NCBI GenBank assembly: GCA_047600605.1
Contig: JASGKK010000001.1
Span: 1,984,001 to 2,048,000 of the forward strand
DNA from: CAYMZZ01 sp047600605
Lineage (GTDB): Bacteria; Bacteroidota; Bacteroidia; Chitinophagales; Chitinophagaceae
Direction of reading: 5' to 3'
DNA: 64,000 nucleotides
The notes below the pieces were generated by a model that did no database searches, was not told where the DNA came from, and worked only from the letters and a program-made list of their open reading frames with translations. Made by a program: the position numbers and the translations under genes. Each line of letters starts with the position of its first letter. The first letter of the stretch is position 1. Positions 34,039-42,608 of this stretch are shown piece by piece.

Positions 34039-34428
34039 TTACTGAATAGACTGAAAACGGATTTCTTTCACGACTTCTTTATTGCCACGCGTCTTCAGAA
34101 ATACGTGTGCACGGAAACTGCCTGACTTGGTTTGCAATGTACCAATGCAGTAATGACCGCCGGGTGAGTCGCCCTTATGTTTCAGATCAAAACCCTTTAC
34201 TCCGTTTGTCGCAAAAAAGTCTTTTACGATCACCTGTGCCTGGGCCTTGCTATAGCTATCACTTTTAACAGGAAGGGTCAGTTCTACGTTATCGTCAAAA
34301 TATTTGGAGAGTTCGGTCGCATTACCTGCGCGCAGTGCGCTGATAACATTGTCGATCGCGTTCTGGTCTGTAAAAGACGAAAAACCGACAAAGGCAACCA
34401 GTAAAAAAGAAGTTATAAGTGCTTTCAT
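34039..34428 (-). CDS. DUF4783 domain protein
   Basis: 129 residues with a signal peptide (LITSFLLVAFVGFSSF). The mature part has a SnoaL/NTF2-like look: NVISALRAGNATELSKYFDDNVELTLP, SKAQAQVIVKDFFATNGVKGFDLKHKGDSPGGHYCIGTLQT, and SFRAHVFLKTRGNKEVVKEIRFQ. This is the DUF4783 family, common in Bacteroidota near nadC. Role unknown. It is convergent with the GH95 gene with a 15-bp gap, and divergent from gpmI. Confidence 0.85.
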   Translation of the reverse strand: MKALITSFLLVAFVGFSSFTDQNAIDNVISALRAGNATELSKYFDDNVELTLPVKSDSYSKAQAQVIVKDFFATNGVKGFDLKHKGDSPGGHYCIGTLQTKSGSFRAHVFLKTRGNKEVVKEIRFQSIQ

Positions 34429-34709
34429 AATCTTTTTTTCATAGGTTATTAGGCAAATAATCGTGCCTGTTTTTTATAAAGTAGTTAAAACCGATACTAA
34501 AATAACAAAATCACCCTGTTTTAAACCTTTCGCGCTGAAATATAGGAATGATCTGTAGTTTTACAGCGCATTGTTACCTGATAATGAGTGAATTTATACT
34601 CATTGTCTTCCTTTGCCAATTGCGCCTGCCATCTGAATAGCCTGCCTGTTAAGCCGGTTAAAACCTGTCTGATCCCATTATTTTTATTAAAAATCAATGT
34701 TTTAAATTC

Positions 34710-36242
34710 ATGGAACCCAAAAAAGTAATTCTGATCATAATGGACGGTTGGGGACTCGGGAAAGTTGCATCTGCCGACGCCATCCAGCATGCCAATGCCC
34801 CTTTTACCCGCTCACTCTATGGCCGTTACCCGCATACCACCCTTGTAACCTGCGGCGAAGCCGTAGGACTGCCCGATGGACAAATGGGCAATTCGGAAGT
34901 AGGTCATCTCAACCTCGGTGCCGGACGCATTGTATATCAGGAATTGCAACGTATCAATGTGGCTATCCGTGAAGGCGAATTTGCCCGTAATCCCCAACTG
35001 CTGCGCTCTGTTCAATATGCCAAAGACAATGGCAAAGCGCTGCACCTGCTGGGCCTGGTGAGCGATGGCGGCGTGCATTCTCACATCAATCACCTCAAAG
35101 CCATAATTGATGTATGTAAAAATCAGGGACTCTCAGAAGTTTATATTCATGCCTTCACCGATGGCCGTGACTGCGACCCCAAAAGCGGACTCGGGTTTAT
35201 CACCCAGTTGCAGGCCCATTTAAACAGCTCGGTAGGGCGTATTGCCAGTGTAAGCGGCCGTTATTATGCCATGGATCGCGACAAACGCTGGGAGCGTGTA
35301 AAACTGGCCTACGATGCCCTGGTAAACGGCGCCGGCGAAAAGGCAACAGACGCCATTGACGCGGTTGAAAAATCCTATGCAGCCGGTATCACCGATGAGT
35401 TTATCAAACCCACTGTTATCGTCAACGAAGCCCAACAGCCACTGGGATTAATCCGTGAAGACGATGCGGTGATCTGTTTCAACTTCCGTACAGACCGTTG
35501 CCGCGAGATCACCGAAGTACTGACACAAACCGATTTCCCTGAATACAATATGCACAAACTCAAACTGGATTATACAACCATGACCCAGTATGATCACAAG
35601 TTTAAGAACGTGCACGTAATTTTTGAAAACGATGATCTGCGTCAGACCCTGGGCGAGGTATTGCAGGATAACGGGAAAAAACAGATCCGTATGGCCGAGA
35701 CCGAAAAGTATCCGCATGTGACCTTTTTCTTCAGCGGCGGACGCGAAGTGCCTTTTGAAGGTGAAAACCGCATCATGGTACCTTCACCCAAGGTAGCCAC
35801 TTATGATCTGAAACCGGAAATGAGTGCCTACGAGCTCACCGATGCCCTGCTGCCGCAACTGGAGCAAAAGACCGCCGATTTTGTGTGTATCAACTATGCC
35901 AATGCCGATATGGTGGGTCATACCGGCATCTGGGAAGCTGCTATCAAAGCCGTGGAAACGGTTGATAAATGTGTAGAAAAAGTAGTGACTACCGGGCTGG
36001 CCAATGGGTATACCATTTTTCTGACAGCCGACCATGGCAATTCAGATTATATGATCAACGAAGACGGATCACCGAATACGGCTCATACACTGAACCTGGT
36101 ACCCTTCTTTGTGATCGATAATGAATGGAAAGGCACATTGAAACCCGGCAAGCTGGGCGATATCGCTCCCACCATACTGCATATGATGCAACTGCCGGTT
36201 CCTGCAGCAATGACGGGCCAAATCCTCACAGAGAATGCTTAA
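34710..36242 (+). CDS. gpmI: 2,3-bisphosphoglycerate-independent phosphoglycerate mutase
   Basis: 510 residues, normal for GpmI. It interconverts 3- and 2-phosphoglycerate in glycolysis using two metal ions and a phosphoserine. The nucleophile Ser is in LPDGQMGNSEVGHLNLGAGRIV (about residue 65). Other metal and substrate motifs: GLVSDGGVHSHINHL, FTDGRDCDPKSG, SGRYYAMDRDKRWERVK, NFRTDRCREITEV, YPHVTFFFSGG, YANADMVGHTG, and LTADHGNSDYM. The ATG at 34710 is the only good start. No promoter box is obvious in the 280-bp spacer before it. A haem-binding-domain gene follows by 24 bp. Confidence 0.97.
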   Translation: MEPKKVILIIMDGWGLGKVASADAIQHANAPFTRSLYGRYPHTTLVTCGEAVGLPDGQMGNSEVGHLNLGAGRIVYQELQRINVAIREGEFARNPQLLRSVQYAKDNGKALHLLGLVSDGGVHSHINHLKAIIDVCKNQGLSEVYIHAFTDGRDCDPKSGLGFITQLQAHLNSSVGRIASVSGRYYAMDRDKRWERVKLAYDALVNGAGEKATDAIDAVEKSYAAGITDEFIKPTVIVNEAQQPLGLIREDDAVICFNFRTDRCREITEVLTQTDFPEYNMHKLKLDYTTMTQYDHKFKNVHVIFENDDLRQTLGEVLQDNGKKQIRMAETEKYPHVTFFFSGGREVPFEGENRIMVPSPKVATYDLKPEMSAYELTDALLPQLEQKTADFVCINYANADMVGHTGIWEAAIKAVETVDKCVEKVVTTGLANGYTIFLTADHGNSDYMINEDGSPNTAHTLNLVPFFVIDNEWKGTLKPGKLGDIAPTILHMMQLPVPAAMTGQILTENA

Positions 36243-36266
36243 ATTCAGGAGAAAATAAGTACCACC

Positions 36267-36761
36267 ATGATCAAAAAAATCCTTCTTGTACTGCTGGCAG
36301 TGCTGCTCATCATCCAGTTTATTCATCCCAAAAAGAATCAATCGGAAGGCGCGCAGCCCAATAGCATTGCTACCGCATTTCCTGTTCCGGACAATGTGAA
36401 GCAGTTGTTGCAGAAAGCCTGCAATGATTGCCACAGCAACAATACCCGTTATCCCTGGTATGCAAAACTGCAGCCAGTCGACTGGTGGATGACAGATCAT
36501 GTAAACGATGGAAAAAAGCATCTCAATCTCGATGAATACAGCAATCGCAGCCTTCGTTATCAATACCATAAACTGGAGGAAATTGCGGAGCAGGTAAAAG
36601 GCGGCGAAATGCCCCTGGACTCCTATACCTGGATGCATAAAGACGCCAAACTCACAGAGGCTGAGAAAAATACACTCATTTCCTGGGCAGACGCCCTGCG
36701 CGATACCATGAAAGCACATTACCCCATTGACAGTCTTATTCGACCAAAACAGGCCCCCTGA
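36267..36761 (+). CDS. Haem-binding domain protein (CxxCH)
   Basis: 164 residues. An N-terminal membrane anchor (IKKILLVLLAVLLIIQFI) is followed by a c-type haem motif CNDCHSNNTRYPWYAKLQPVDWWMTDHV. The pattern of a CxxCH plus YPWY...P..WW is the 'haem_bd' domain of Bacteroidota. It probably faces the periplasm and carries covalently bound haem; redox partner unknown. It follows gpmI by 24 bp. The stop codon TGA (36759-36761) lies in the loop of a strong terminator. Confidence 0.88.
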   Translation: MIKKILLVLLAVLLIIQFIHPKKNQSEGAQPNSIATAFPVPDNVKQLLQKACNDCHSNNTRYPWYAKLQPVDWWMTDHVNDGKKHLNLDEYSNRSLRYQYHKLEEIAEQVKGGEMPLDSYTWMHKDAKLTEAEKNTLISWADALRDTMKAHYPIDSLIRPKQAP

Positions 36762-36776
36762 GGGCCTGTTTTTTTA
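36746..36776 (+). terminator. Intrinsic terminator after gpmI and haem-binding gene
   Basis: 11-bp perfect stem AAAACAGGCCC / GGGCCTGTTTT, 5-nt loop CCTGA, followed by more T residues. The gene's own stop codon is within the loop. It ends just ahead of the sigma-factor gene. Confidence 0.92.
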
Positions 36777-36836
36777 CCGCCCGTGCAGCTTTTGTAAGCT
36801 AAAATTGTCTAAATTACAGGCAGCCAAACGGGAAAT

Positions 36837-37418
36837 ATGACCGAAGAAGCCCTTCTGAAAGGATGCATGAACAATGATTCGGCTGCTCAGCGGGAGTTGT
36901 ACAACAGGTACAGTTCCAAAATGCTGGCGGTATGTTACCGCTATGCACATAGCAGAGAGGACGCGGAAGACATGCTGCAGGAAGGATTCATTAAAGTATT
37001 TCTGCAGGTGCATACATTCGAAAACAGAGGCGCATTTGAAGGATGGATCAGGCGTATCATCGTACACACCTGTATCAATATCCTGAAGAAGAATAAAAAG
37101 TTCAATGAAAGTGTGGATATCATTCATGCCACCAGCATGCAGATCCGTGAAGAGAGTGTATCGGCCATTATTCAGGCCAAACAGGTGGTAGAATGTATAC
37201 GATTACTCCCGATAGGTTACAGGACCGTACTCAACCTCTATGCGGTTGAAGGATACAGTCACCGGGAAATTGCAGGTATGCTGGATATTGAAGAAAGCAC
37301 CAGCCGCAGCCAGTACACCAGGGCCAAGGCAATGCTGGAAGATATTCTGGTACGGAAAAAGATCATGCAGAAACCAAAACAAGATATTCATTGGCTGGCA
37401 GCAGTAAGCCACCGGTAG
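36837..37418 (+). CDS. ECF-type RNA polymerase sigma factor
   Basis: 193 residues. Region 2 is seen at about 12-80: NDSAAQRELYNRYSSKMLAVCYRYAHSREDAEDMLQEGFIKVFLQVHTFENRGAFEGWIRRI, with the DAEDMLQEGFIKVF helix for core and -10 recognition. Region 4 is at 115-165: IRLLPIGYRTVLNLYAVEGYSHREIAGMLDIEESTSRSQYTRAKAML. The subgroup is that usual in Bacteroidota. It is followed by 26 bp and then the membrane-anchored beta-barrel gene, its presumed regulator or partner. A short inverted repeat AGCTT...AAGCT lies upstream at about 36786-36799 but looks too weak to call. Confidence 0.95.
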   Translation: MTEEALLKGCMNNDSAAQRELYNRYSSKMLAVCYRYAHSREDAEDMLQEGFIKVFLQVHTFENRGAFEGWIRRIIVHTCINILKKNKKFNESVDIIHATSMQIREESVSAIIQAKQVVECIRLLPIGYRTVLNLYAVEGYSHREIAGMLDIEESTSRSQYTRAKAMLEDILVRKKIMQKPKQDIHWLAAVSHR

Positions 37419-37444
37419 TTCGTATCCTAAATTAGTAACTGGTT

Positions 37445-38890
37445 ATGGAGAGGAATTTTAGTAACAGGGACTTTGAGCGGTATGTGCAGGAATATGCTGA
37501 TCAGTACCGGATGTTCCCTTCCGAAAAGGTATGGAAGGGGGTACATAATTCCTTGCATAAACGCAGAAGATGGTATGGCTTTGGTCTCGCCTTTTTACTG
37601 CTGATGACAGGTGGAGCAGTTACCCTGGTAATGCGCAGCTACCCTACTTCCAAAAAACAAAATATTGCCACAGCTCCTTCATTTACACAAATCAGTGCTT
37701 CGCCTGACGCATCTGGTCCTATTGCTGATAATGCAAAAGAAAAAGAAGGTGATGGCCTCCGCGATTTACTTCGCTTTGATCAGTCACCGGCAGACGAAAA
37801 TCTGTCGGCCGGCAATACGGCAACACCCCCTAATTCCAGCCTGCGCGCTCCATTCCTGAATAGTTTTGAAGAAAATACCACTCCGGTAATTGATCCGGCT
37901 GCGCTGACTGACAACGAACCGGTACGATTGCCTGCTCCGCAACTTGCTGCCGCCGGGCGTAAGAACGTGCAGAACCCGGGCAATGAAGAACGGGTAATAT
38001 CATCGCTGAACGAATCACTGGTCATCAGACAGGAAGAAGATCCTGCTGCCCGGCAGACCGATTTTCATCTTGCCAATGCTGTTATTAAAAATACAGATGC
38101 AGCTCAAAGGAATGTGCCTCTCTTATTCAGTGTCGAAAATATCACCAATAGCTATAAACCACGTCCCGCACGTGTTCAATGGCAATTGTTCCTGACACCC
38201 ACTACCAGCTATCGCCGTCTTACACAGAATAAATCGTTTAATGGTACACCTTCGCCCGGCCTTCCTTATCCTTTCGCCCAGACAAAGGATGTCAATAAAG
38301 CCGTTACTCACAAACCCGATTTTGGCTTCCAGCTGGGTGTAATGGCCCGTTACCCGCTGACACGTACTATCAACCTGCGTGCAGGTCTGCAGTTTAACGT
38401 AAACCGTTACGATATCAAAGCATTTGCCTATCCCGCAGAAGTGGCTGTGATCAGCCTGGATGATCCCGCCAGCACAACCGTGGCTACCTGGACCCGCTAC
38501 CGCAGTCAGAATGGCTACCGCTCAGACTGGTTGAAGAATTATTATTTCTCTGTCTCTGTTCCTATTGGCGCAGAAGTGATCCTGTTTGGCAATAAAAAGA
38601 AAACCAGTGTGGGAGTGGCCGGCACTGTGCAGCCGACCTATGTGCTGAGCGATCGCGCTTACCTCATTTCCACAGATTACAAAAATTACGCAAAAGTGCC
38701 CTGGCTGATCCGCCACGTCAATGTGAGTACCGGATTTGAAGCATTTGTCAACTACGGCAAGGGACACACTAAATGGCAGATTGGTCCGCAGGTGCGCTAC
38801 CAGTGGCTCTCCAGTTTCCAAAACAAATACCCGGTTAAAGAAAACCTTTTTGATTTTGGTCTCAAGATCGGTATGTCGATCAATCCCTGA
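37445..38890 (+). CDS. Membrane-anchored protein with C-terminal outer-membrane-type beta-barrel; putative sigma partner
   Basis: 481 residues. Residues 1-45 are charged and cytoplasmic in character (NFSNRDFERYVQEYADQYRMFPSEKVWKGVHNSLHKRRR), with one helix (WYGFGLAFLLLMTGGAVTLVM). A long disordered linker (70-235) is followed by a beta-rich region (about 240-481): WQLFLTPTTSYRRL, FGFQLGVMARYPLTRTINLRAGLQFNVNRYDI, YFSVSVPIGAEVILFGNKKKTSVGVAG, and FGLKIGMSINP. That is like outer-membrane beta-barrel domains (PorT/OMP_b-brl type). The gene is 26 bp after an ECF sigma gene, the usual place for an anti-sigma factor. The N-terminal motif is not a zinc-binding anti-sigma fold that I recognise. Confidence 0.7.
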   Translation: MERNFSNRDFERYVQEYADQYRMFPSEKVWKGVHNSLHKRRRWYGFGLAFLLLMTGGAVTLVMRSYPTSKKQNIATAPSFTQISASPDASGPIADNAKEKEGDGLRDLLRFDQSPADENLSAGNTATPPNSSLRAPFLNSFEENTTPVIDPAALTDNEPVRLPAPQLAAAGRKNVQNPGNEERVISSLNESLVIRQEEDPAARQTDFHLANAVIKNTDAAQRNVPLLFSVENITNSYKPRPARVQWQLFLTPTTSYRRLTQNKSFNGTPSPGLPYPFAQTKDVNKAVTHKPDFGFQLGVMARYPLTRTINLRAGLQFNVNRYDIKAFAYPAEVAVISLDDPASTTVATWTRYRSQNGYRSDWLKNYYFSVSVPIGAEVILFGNKKKTSVGVAGTVQPTYVLSDRAYLISTDYKNYAKVPWLIRHVNVSTGFEAFVNYGKGHTKWQIGPQVRYQWLSSFQNKYPVKENLFDFGLKIGMSINP

Positions 38891-38933
38891 TCCGGGTCGC
38901 AACACGTACCCGGTAAAATCATCGTAATTGATT

Positions 38934-38941
38934 TATTTTTG
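38934..38941 (+). promoter_or_regulatory. -7 box TATTTTTG for the lipoprotein gene
   Basis: Matches TAnnTTTG, 28 bp before the ATG at 38970. A hairpin CCGGGT...ACCCGG at 38892-38913 lies upstream, just after the preceding stop codon, and may end the previous transcript, though it lacks a T-run. Confidence 0.45.
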
Positions 38942-38969
38942 CCTTCTGTCTGACAAAGATTATCCCCTT

Positions 38970-39539
38970 ATGCGCATACTGAGTCTGTTAAGTCTGCTGG
39001 CTATCCTGGCATTTATGCCCGGCTGCAAAGAAAAGAAACCGGTAAACGAAGAAAAGCTGTTTCCTGTTCTTCCTATTCTGCAAAGCCAGATTGCAGCTGT
39101 TGACAGCAGTGTGATCCCCATCCGTCGTTATGAGCAGCGGGATAGCACACATACCGACACTATTTTTATCAACCGTCAGGAGTTTAAGACACTCGTGGCT
39201 GATTTCCTCGCTCTGCCCGATATCTCATTACCGAAATACGCTTCCCGTTTCCGGGAGACATCCAACTACGACGAAACCCTCGATCTGGCTATTATACGAC
39301 AGGAGCCGGTAGATAAGGAAGATGAATTGATTCAAAGCCAGGAAATCCTGATCAGACCTTCGCCGGAAGGAGATAAGGTCAAAAACATTATTATTAATAC
39401 ACAGCTCAATAAGAAAAACAGTTCTGTCCAGAAACGTATGCTTTGGAATGCCGATCAGGGCTTCCTGATCACTACCATCACGCAGGAGAGCGGAAAACCG
39501 GAAACAGTAACTACTGTAAAGGTCGACTGGGGACTGTAA
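38970..39539 (+). CDS. Hypothetical lipoprotein
   Basis: 189 residues. A lipoprotein signal (RILSLLSLLAILAFMPGC, Cys19) is followed by a soluble domain with no recognised motif: FPVLPILQSQIAAVDSSVIPIRRYEQ, TIFINRQEFKTLVADFLALPD, QSQEILIRPSPEGDKVKNIIINTQLNK, and QGFLITTITQE. The start at 38970 is preferred over an upstream ATG at 38928 because it gives a clean lipoprotein signal. Its stop lies 8 bp upstream of uvrC's start. Confidence 0.75.
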   Translation: MRILSLLSLLAILAFMPGCKEKKPVNEEKLFPVLPILQSQIAAVDSSVIPIRRYEQRDSTHTDTIFINRQEFKTLVADFLALPDISLPKYASRFRETSNYDETLDLAIIRQEPVDKEDELIQSQEILIRPSPEGDKVKNIIINTQLNKKNSSVQKRMLWNADQGFLITTITQESGKPETVTTVKVDWGL

Positions 39540-39547
39540 CACAGTCT

Positions 39548-41362
39548 ATGACAGCTGCCGAATTTCAACATATTGCATCAGGCCTTCCGCAACAGCCCGG
39601 CATCTACAAGTATTTTGATGAAGCCAATGAGCTGGTGTATGTTGGTAAGGCCAAGAATATCCGCAAAAGGGTCAGTTCCTATTTCAATAAGACCCTGGCC
39701 AATTACAAAACACATGAACTGGTTCGCCGTATCAGGCGTATTGAATTCACCATTGTAAATTCCGAACAGGATGCTTTTCTGCTGGAGAACTCGCTCATCA
39801 AAGAGTTTCAGCCCATCTTCAACATTAACCTCAAAGACGATAAGACCTACCCTTATATCGTTATTAAAAAAGAGCCTTTCCCCCGGGTATTTCTGACCCG
39901 CCACCGCGAGGCAGACGGCTCCGAATACCTGGGCCCCTATACCTCAGTAAAGAAGGTTCGTGAGCTGATCGAGTTTACCCGCCATACAATTCCGTTGCGC
40001 AACTGCTCACTTAATCTTACCGATAAAAATATCAATGCCGGCAAATTCAAGGTTTGTCTCGAATATCATCTCGGAAACTGCAAGGGGCCCTGCGAGGGGC
40101 ATCAATCGGCGGCTGATTACCAGGAAAATCTTGATCAGCTGAAAAATCTGCTTCGGGGCAACCTGGCTCCTGTTGTCAAACATTTCAGGGACGAAATGAA
40201 AGTGCTGGCAGCTGATCTCGCTTTCGAAAAAGCGGAGCTGATACGTAAGAAAATTGAATTCCTGGAAAACTATCAGGCACGCAGCGTGGTAGTAGGCGCC
40301 CGCACCGGCGACCTGGATGTGTTTTCTCTCCTGAAAGAAGGTGATGCTGCTTTTGTAAATTTCCTGCAGGTGAGGAATGGAACCGTTGTGCAAACACATA
40401 CTACCCGGGTTGAAACACACCTCGATGAGCCGGCCGATGAGGTGCTGGCTTTTTCTATTGGCCGTCTGCGCAGCACTTTCAACAGCGACTCACCCGAGAT
40501 CGTTGTGCCTTTCCCGGTAGAATATCCCGAAGAAGGTATTCTCCTCACGATCCCCAAAGCAGGCGATAAGAAGAAACTGCTTGAATTATCAGAAAAAAAT
40601 GCCGGGTATTTTCTGGATGAGCTGAAACAAAAGGCCCGGCTGAGGCTGGGCATAAAAAAAGATATGATACCGGTACTGGAGCAATTGCAGAAAGACCTGC
40701 AGCTGCAGGAACTCCCCGTACATATTGAATGTTTTGATAATTCCAACTTTCATGGCAGCTATCCGGTATCGGCAATGGTCTGCTTTCGCAATGGAGAGGC
40801 CAGCAAGGCCGATTACCGGCACTTTAATGTAAAAAGTGTCACCGGCATCAATGATTTTGCTTCCATGAAAGAGGCTGTCACACGTCGTTATAAGCGCCTG
40901 CGCGATGAGGGACAGGATTTTCCCCAACTCATCATTATTGATGGTGGTAAAGGACAGTTAGGCGCAGCTCTTGAAGCTATACAGGAACTGGGGCTGGAGG
41001 GTGAATCTACCCTGGTGGGACTGGCCAAAAATGTAGAGGAAATATTCTTTGCAGGCGATCAGGAGTCGCTGAAATTGCCCTATAACAGTGAGAGTCTCAA
41101 ACTGATCCGTCGTATCAGGGATGAGGTACACCGTTTTGGTATCACGTTTCACCGTCAGAAAAGAAGTAAAGGCACTTTTAAGAATGAGCTGGAAGAAATT
41201 TCAGGTATTGGTAAGAACACCGCTGATCAGCTGCTGAAAACATTCCGCTCCGTAAAAAATGTGAAGGAAAAAAGCCTGGAAGAACTGCAGGCTGTACTGG
41301 GACCTGCGAAGGCATTACTGGTTTTCAGATACTTCCATCCGGACATGGAAAAAGACGAGTAA
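39548..41362 (+). CDS. uvrC: UvrABC excinuclease subunit C
   Basis: 604 residues, normal for UvrC. It makes the two incisions around bulky lesions in nucleotide excision repair. The N-terminal GIY-YIG nuclease is QPGIYKYFDEANELVYVGKAKNIRKRVSSYF (about 17-47). The UVR segment is KAELIRKKIEFLENY (about 218-232). The RNase H-like half includes IECFDNSNFHGSYPVSAMVCF and LIIIDGGKGQLGAAL. A helix-hairpin-helix pair closes it: ISGIGKNTADQLLKTFRSVKNVKE. The family-matching start is at 39548 rather than the upstream ATG at 39443, which lies inside the lipoprotein gene. Confidence 0.97.
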   Translation: MTAAEFQHIASGLPQQPGIYKYFDEANELVYVGKAKNIRKRVSSYFNKTLANYKTHELVRRIRRIEFTIVNSEQDAFLLENSLIKEFQPIFNINLKDDKTYPYIVIKKEPFPRVFLTRHREADGSEYLGPYTSVKKVRELIEFTRHTIPLRNCSLNLTDKNINAGKFKVCLEYHLGNCKGPCEGHQSAADYQENLDQLKNLLRGNLAPVVKHFRDEMKVLAADLAFEKAELIRKKIEFLENYQARSVVVGARTGDLDVFSLLKEGDAAFVNFLQVRNGTVVQTHTTRVETHLDEPADEVLAFSIGRLRSTFNSDSPEIVVPFPVEYPEEGILLTIPKAGDKKKLLELSEKNAGYFLDELKQKARLRLGIKKDMIPVLEQLQKDLQLQELPVHIECFDNSNFHGSYPVSAMVCFRNGEASKADYRHFNVKSVTGINDFASMKEAVTRRYKRLRDEGQDFPQLIIIDGGKGQLGAALEAIQELGLEGESTLVGLAKNVEEIFFAGDQESLKLPYNSESLKLIRRIRDEVHRFGITFHRQKRSKGTFKNELEEISGIGKNTADQLLKTFRSVKNVKEKSLEELQAVLGPAKALLVFRYFHPDMEKDE

Positions 41363-41375
41363 GGTCAAAAAAAAT

Positions 41376-41407
41376 GGGGCCAGGATAGAAATCCAGCCCC
41401 GTTTTTA
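41376..41407 (+). terminator. Terminator after uvrC
   Basis: Stem GGGGC...GCCCC (41376-41400) with extra AGGAT/ATCC pairing inside, followed by GTTTTT. It begins 14 bp after the uvrC stop. Confidence 0.75.
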
Positions 41408-41525
41408 AAATCCAATATCCTATGAAAAACCGAGACGAAAATACAACAATTATCTCATATTCCTATACCCTTCGCCTGTTTTTTGTTATTTTTTTTAAAT
41501 AGTTCTGGATGAGTTTATTGAATAA

Positions 41526-41554
41526 AAAAATCCCCGCTTAAGGCGGGGATTTTT
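41526..41554. terminator. Bidirectional terminator after gldN
   Basis: A perfect stem of 12 bp including the A/T tracts: AAAAATCCCCGC / GCGGGGATTTTT, loop TTAAG. Symmetric, so it can stop transcripts from both sides; it lies 29 bp past the gldN stop on the minus strand. Confidence 0.95.
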
Positions 41555-41583
41555 ACGATGCGTTTATCAGGAGATTCCGGGCC

Positions 41584-42603
41584 TTAATAAGACCACAGAT
41601 CCTGTTCAAAGTTGAAGATCTTCTCTTTGATATTTTCTCCTTCCAGCAGGGCCAGGATCGGATCTTTGATATACTGGCGGATTGCGCGGTTGGAGGCGTT
41701 ATCGAAAGTAGACTTAATGATGTAGCTACTGAACATACGGCTCTCAAACAGTTCTTCCCAGGTCATACGGCTATTGCCCATGTTTTTGGGGTTATATACC
41801 TCGCGTTTGGCAAGGATAGGACGCAGATCGGGATAGTATACCCAAAACAACGGAGTTGCGCCGGGTCTTTCTTCACCATTGGGGAAGAATTGTGATTTGA
41901 GGGGAGCGATACCCAGGATGCGGCAGTACATGCGGCTTGACTCGCGGTCAAATACCCATTCTTCTTTGATACGAAGTTTCATGACAGTCTTGGGATCAAA
42001 GCTGGAGCGGGTTACCACATAACGAAGCACCTTGCTGGGATCCAGCGGATCTACCTGAGGTACAGTATCCATTGAGCCCTGGGTCTGTTCCTGAATTGAC
42101 TGAAGGGTTTTGGGTGTGCTGAAACGTTCGTCTTCGAAGGCCACTACAGCCCCTGATGAAACGGCTTCCATCAGGATATTGATAAACATTTCACTTCCAC
42201 CGCCATCACCCATCGCTTCATACCGGAATGACTGGTTCATTTTTTCACGGAGGTCGAGCTCGCGCCATACTTTCTCTGCAAAAAGGGCATCATCTACACG
42301 GAGATGCTCATAAGGCAGCGGAGTACGGTCATTGACAAATGATTTGTCAAAGGCATTATCGTTTCTCAACGATGGTGTTCCTTTCACATCTGAAGATGTT
42401 GTATCCACTACAATGGGAATATTACCGTAGGGATTGGCATTTACAGGTGCATTATTATTCGTTTGCTGCTGTGGAGTTTCCTGCACGGGTGTACCGGATG
42501 TGGTACGGCGGGTTCTTCCACGCTGAGCATTCGCATCTGCAGCCACCAGGGCACCAAAAGCGATCAGTAAACAGGATTTAACAACAAGGCTTTTCATCTC
42601 CAT
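41584..42603 (-). CDS. gldN: Gliding motility / type IX secretion protein GldN
   Basis: 339 residues. A signal peptide (LVVKSCLLIAFGALVAADANAQ) precedes a low-complexity linker (RGRTRRTTSGTPVQETPQQQTNNNAPVN) and the GldN domain: DALFAEKVWRELDLREKMNQSFRY, VLRYVVTRSSFDPKTVMKLRIKEEWVFDRESSRMYCRILGIAPLKSQF, PLFWVYYPDLRPILAKREVYNPKN, and MTWEELFESRMFSSYIIKSTFDN. GldN (PorN) forms the periplasmic ring with GldK that supports the T9SS. ATG at 42603, with an in-frame alternative at 42597. It follows gldM by 5 bp. A strong terminator follows at 41526-41554. Confidence 0.95.
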   Translation of the reverse strand: MEMKSLVVKSCLLIAFGALVAADANAQRGRTRRTTSGTPVQETPQQQTNNNAPVNANPYGNIPIVVDTTSSDVKGTPSLRNDNAFDKSFVNDRTPLPYEHLRVDDALFAEKVWRELDLREKMNQSFRYEAMGDGGGSEMFINILMEAVSSGAVVAFEDERFSTPKTLQSIQEQTQGSMDTVPQVDPLDPSKVLRYVVTRSSFDPKTVMKLRIKEEWVFDRESSRMYCRILGIAPLKSQFFPNGEERPGATPLFWVYYPDLRPILAKREVYNPKNMGNSRMTWEELFESRMFSSYIIKSTFDNASNRAIRQYIKDPILALLEGENIKEKIFNFEQDLWSY

Positions 42604-42608
42604 TCAAT

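Noticed and set aside
34521..34790. 89-residue frame on the minus strand before gpmI
   Set aside because: It overlaps the start of gpmI on the other strand and shows no family pattern or usable internal start.
36786..36799. Short inverted repeat AGCTT-N4-AAGCT before the sigma gene
   Set aside because: Five-base arms are too short to tell from chance, and no copy is seen elsewhere.
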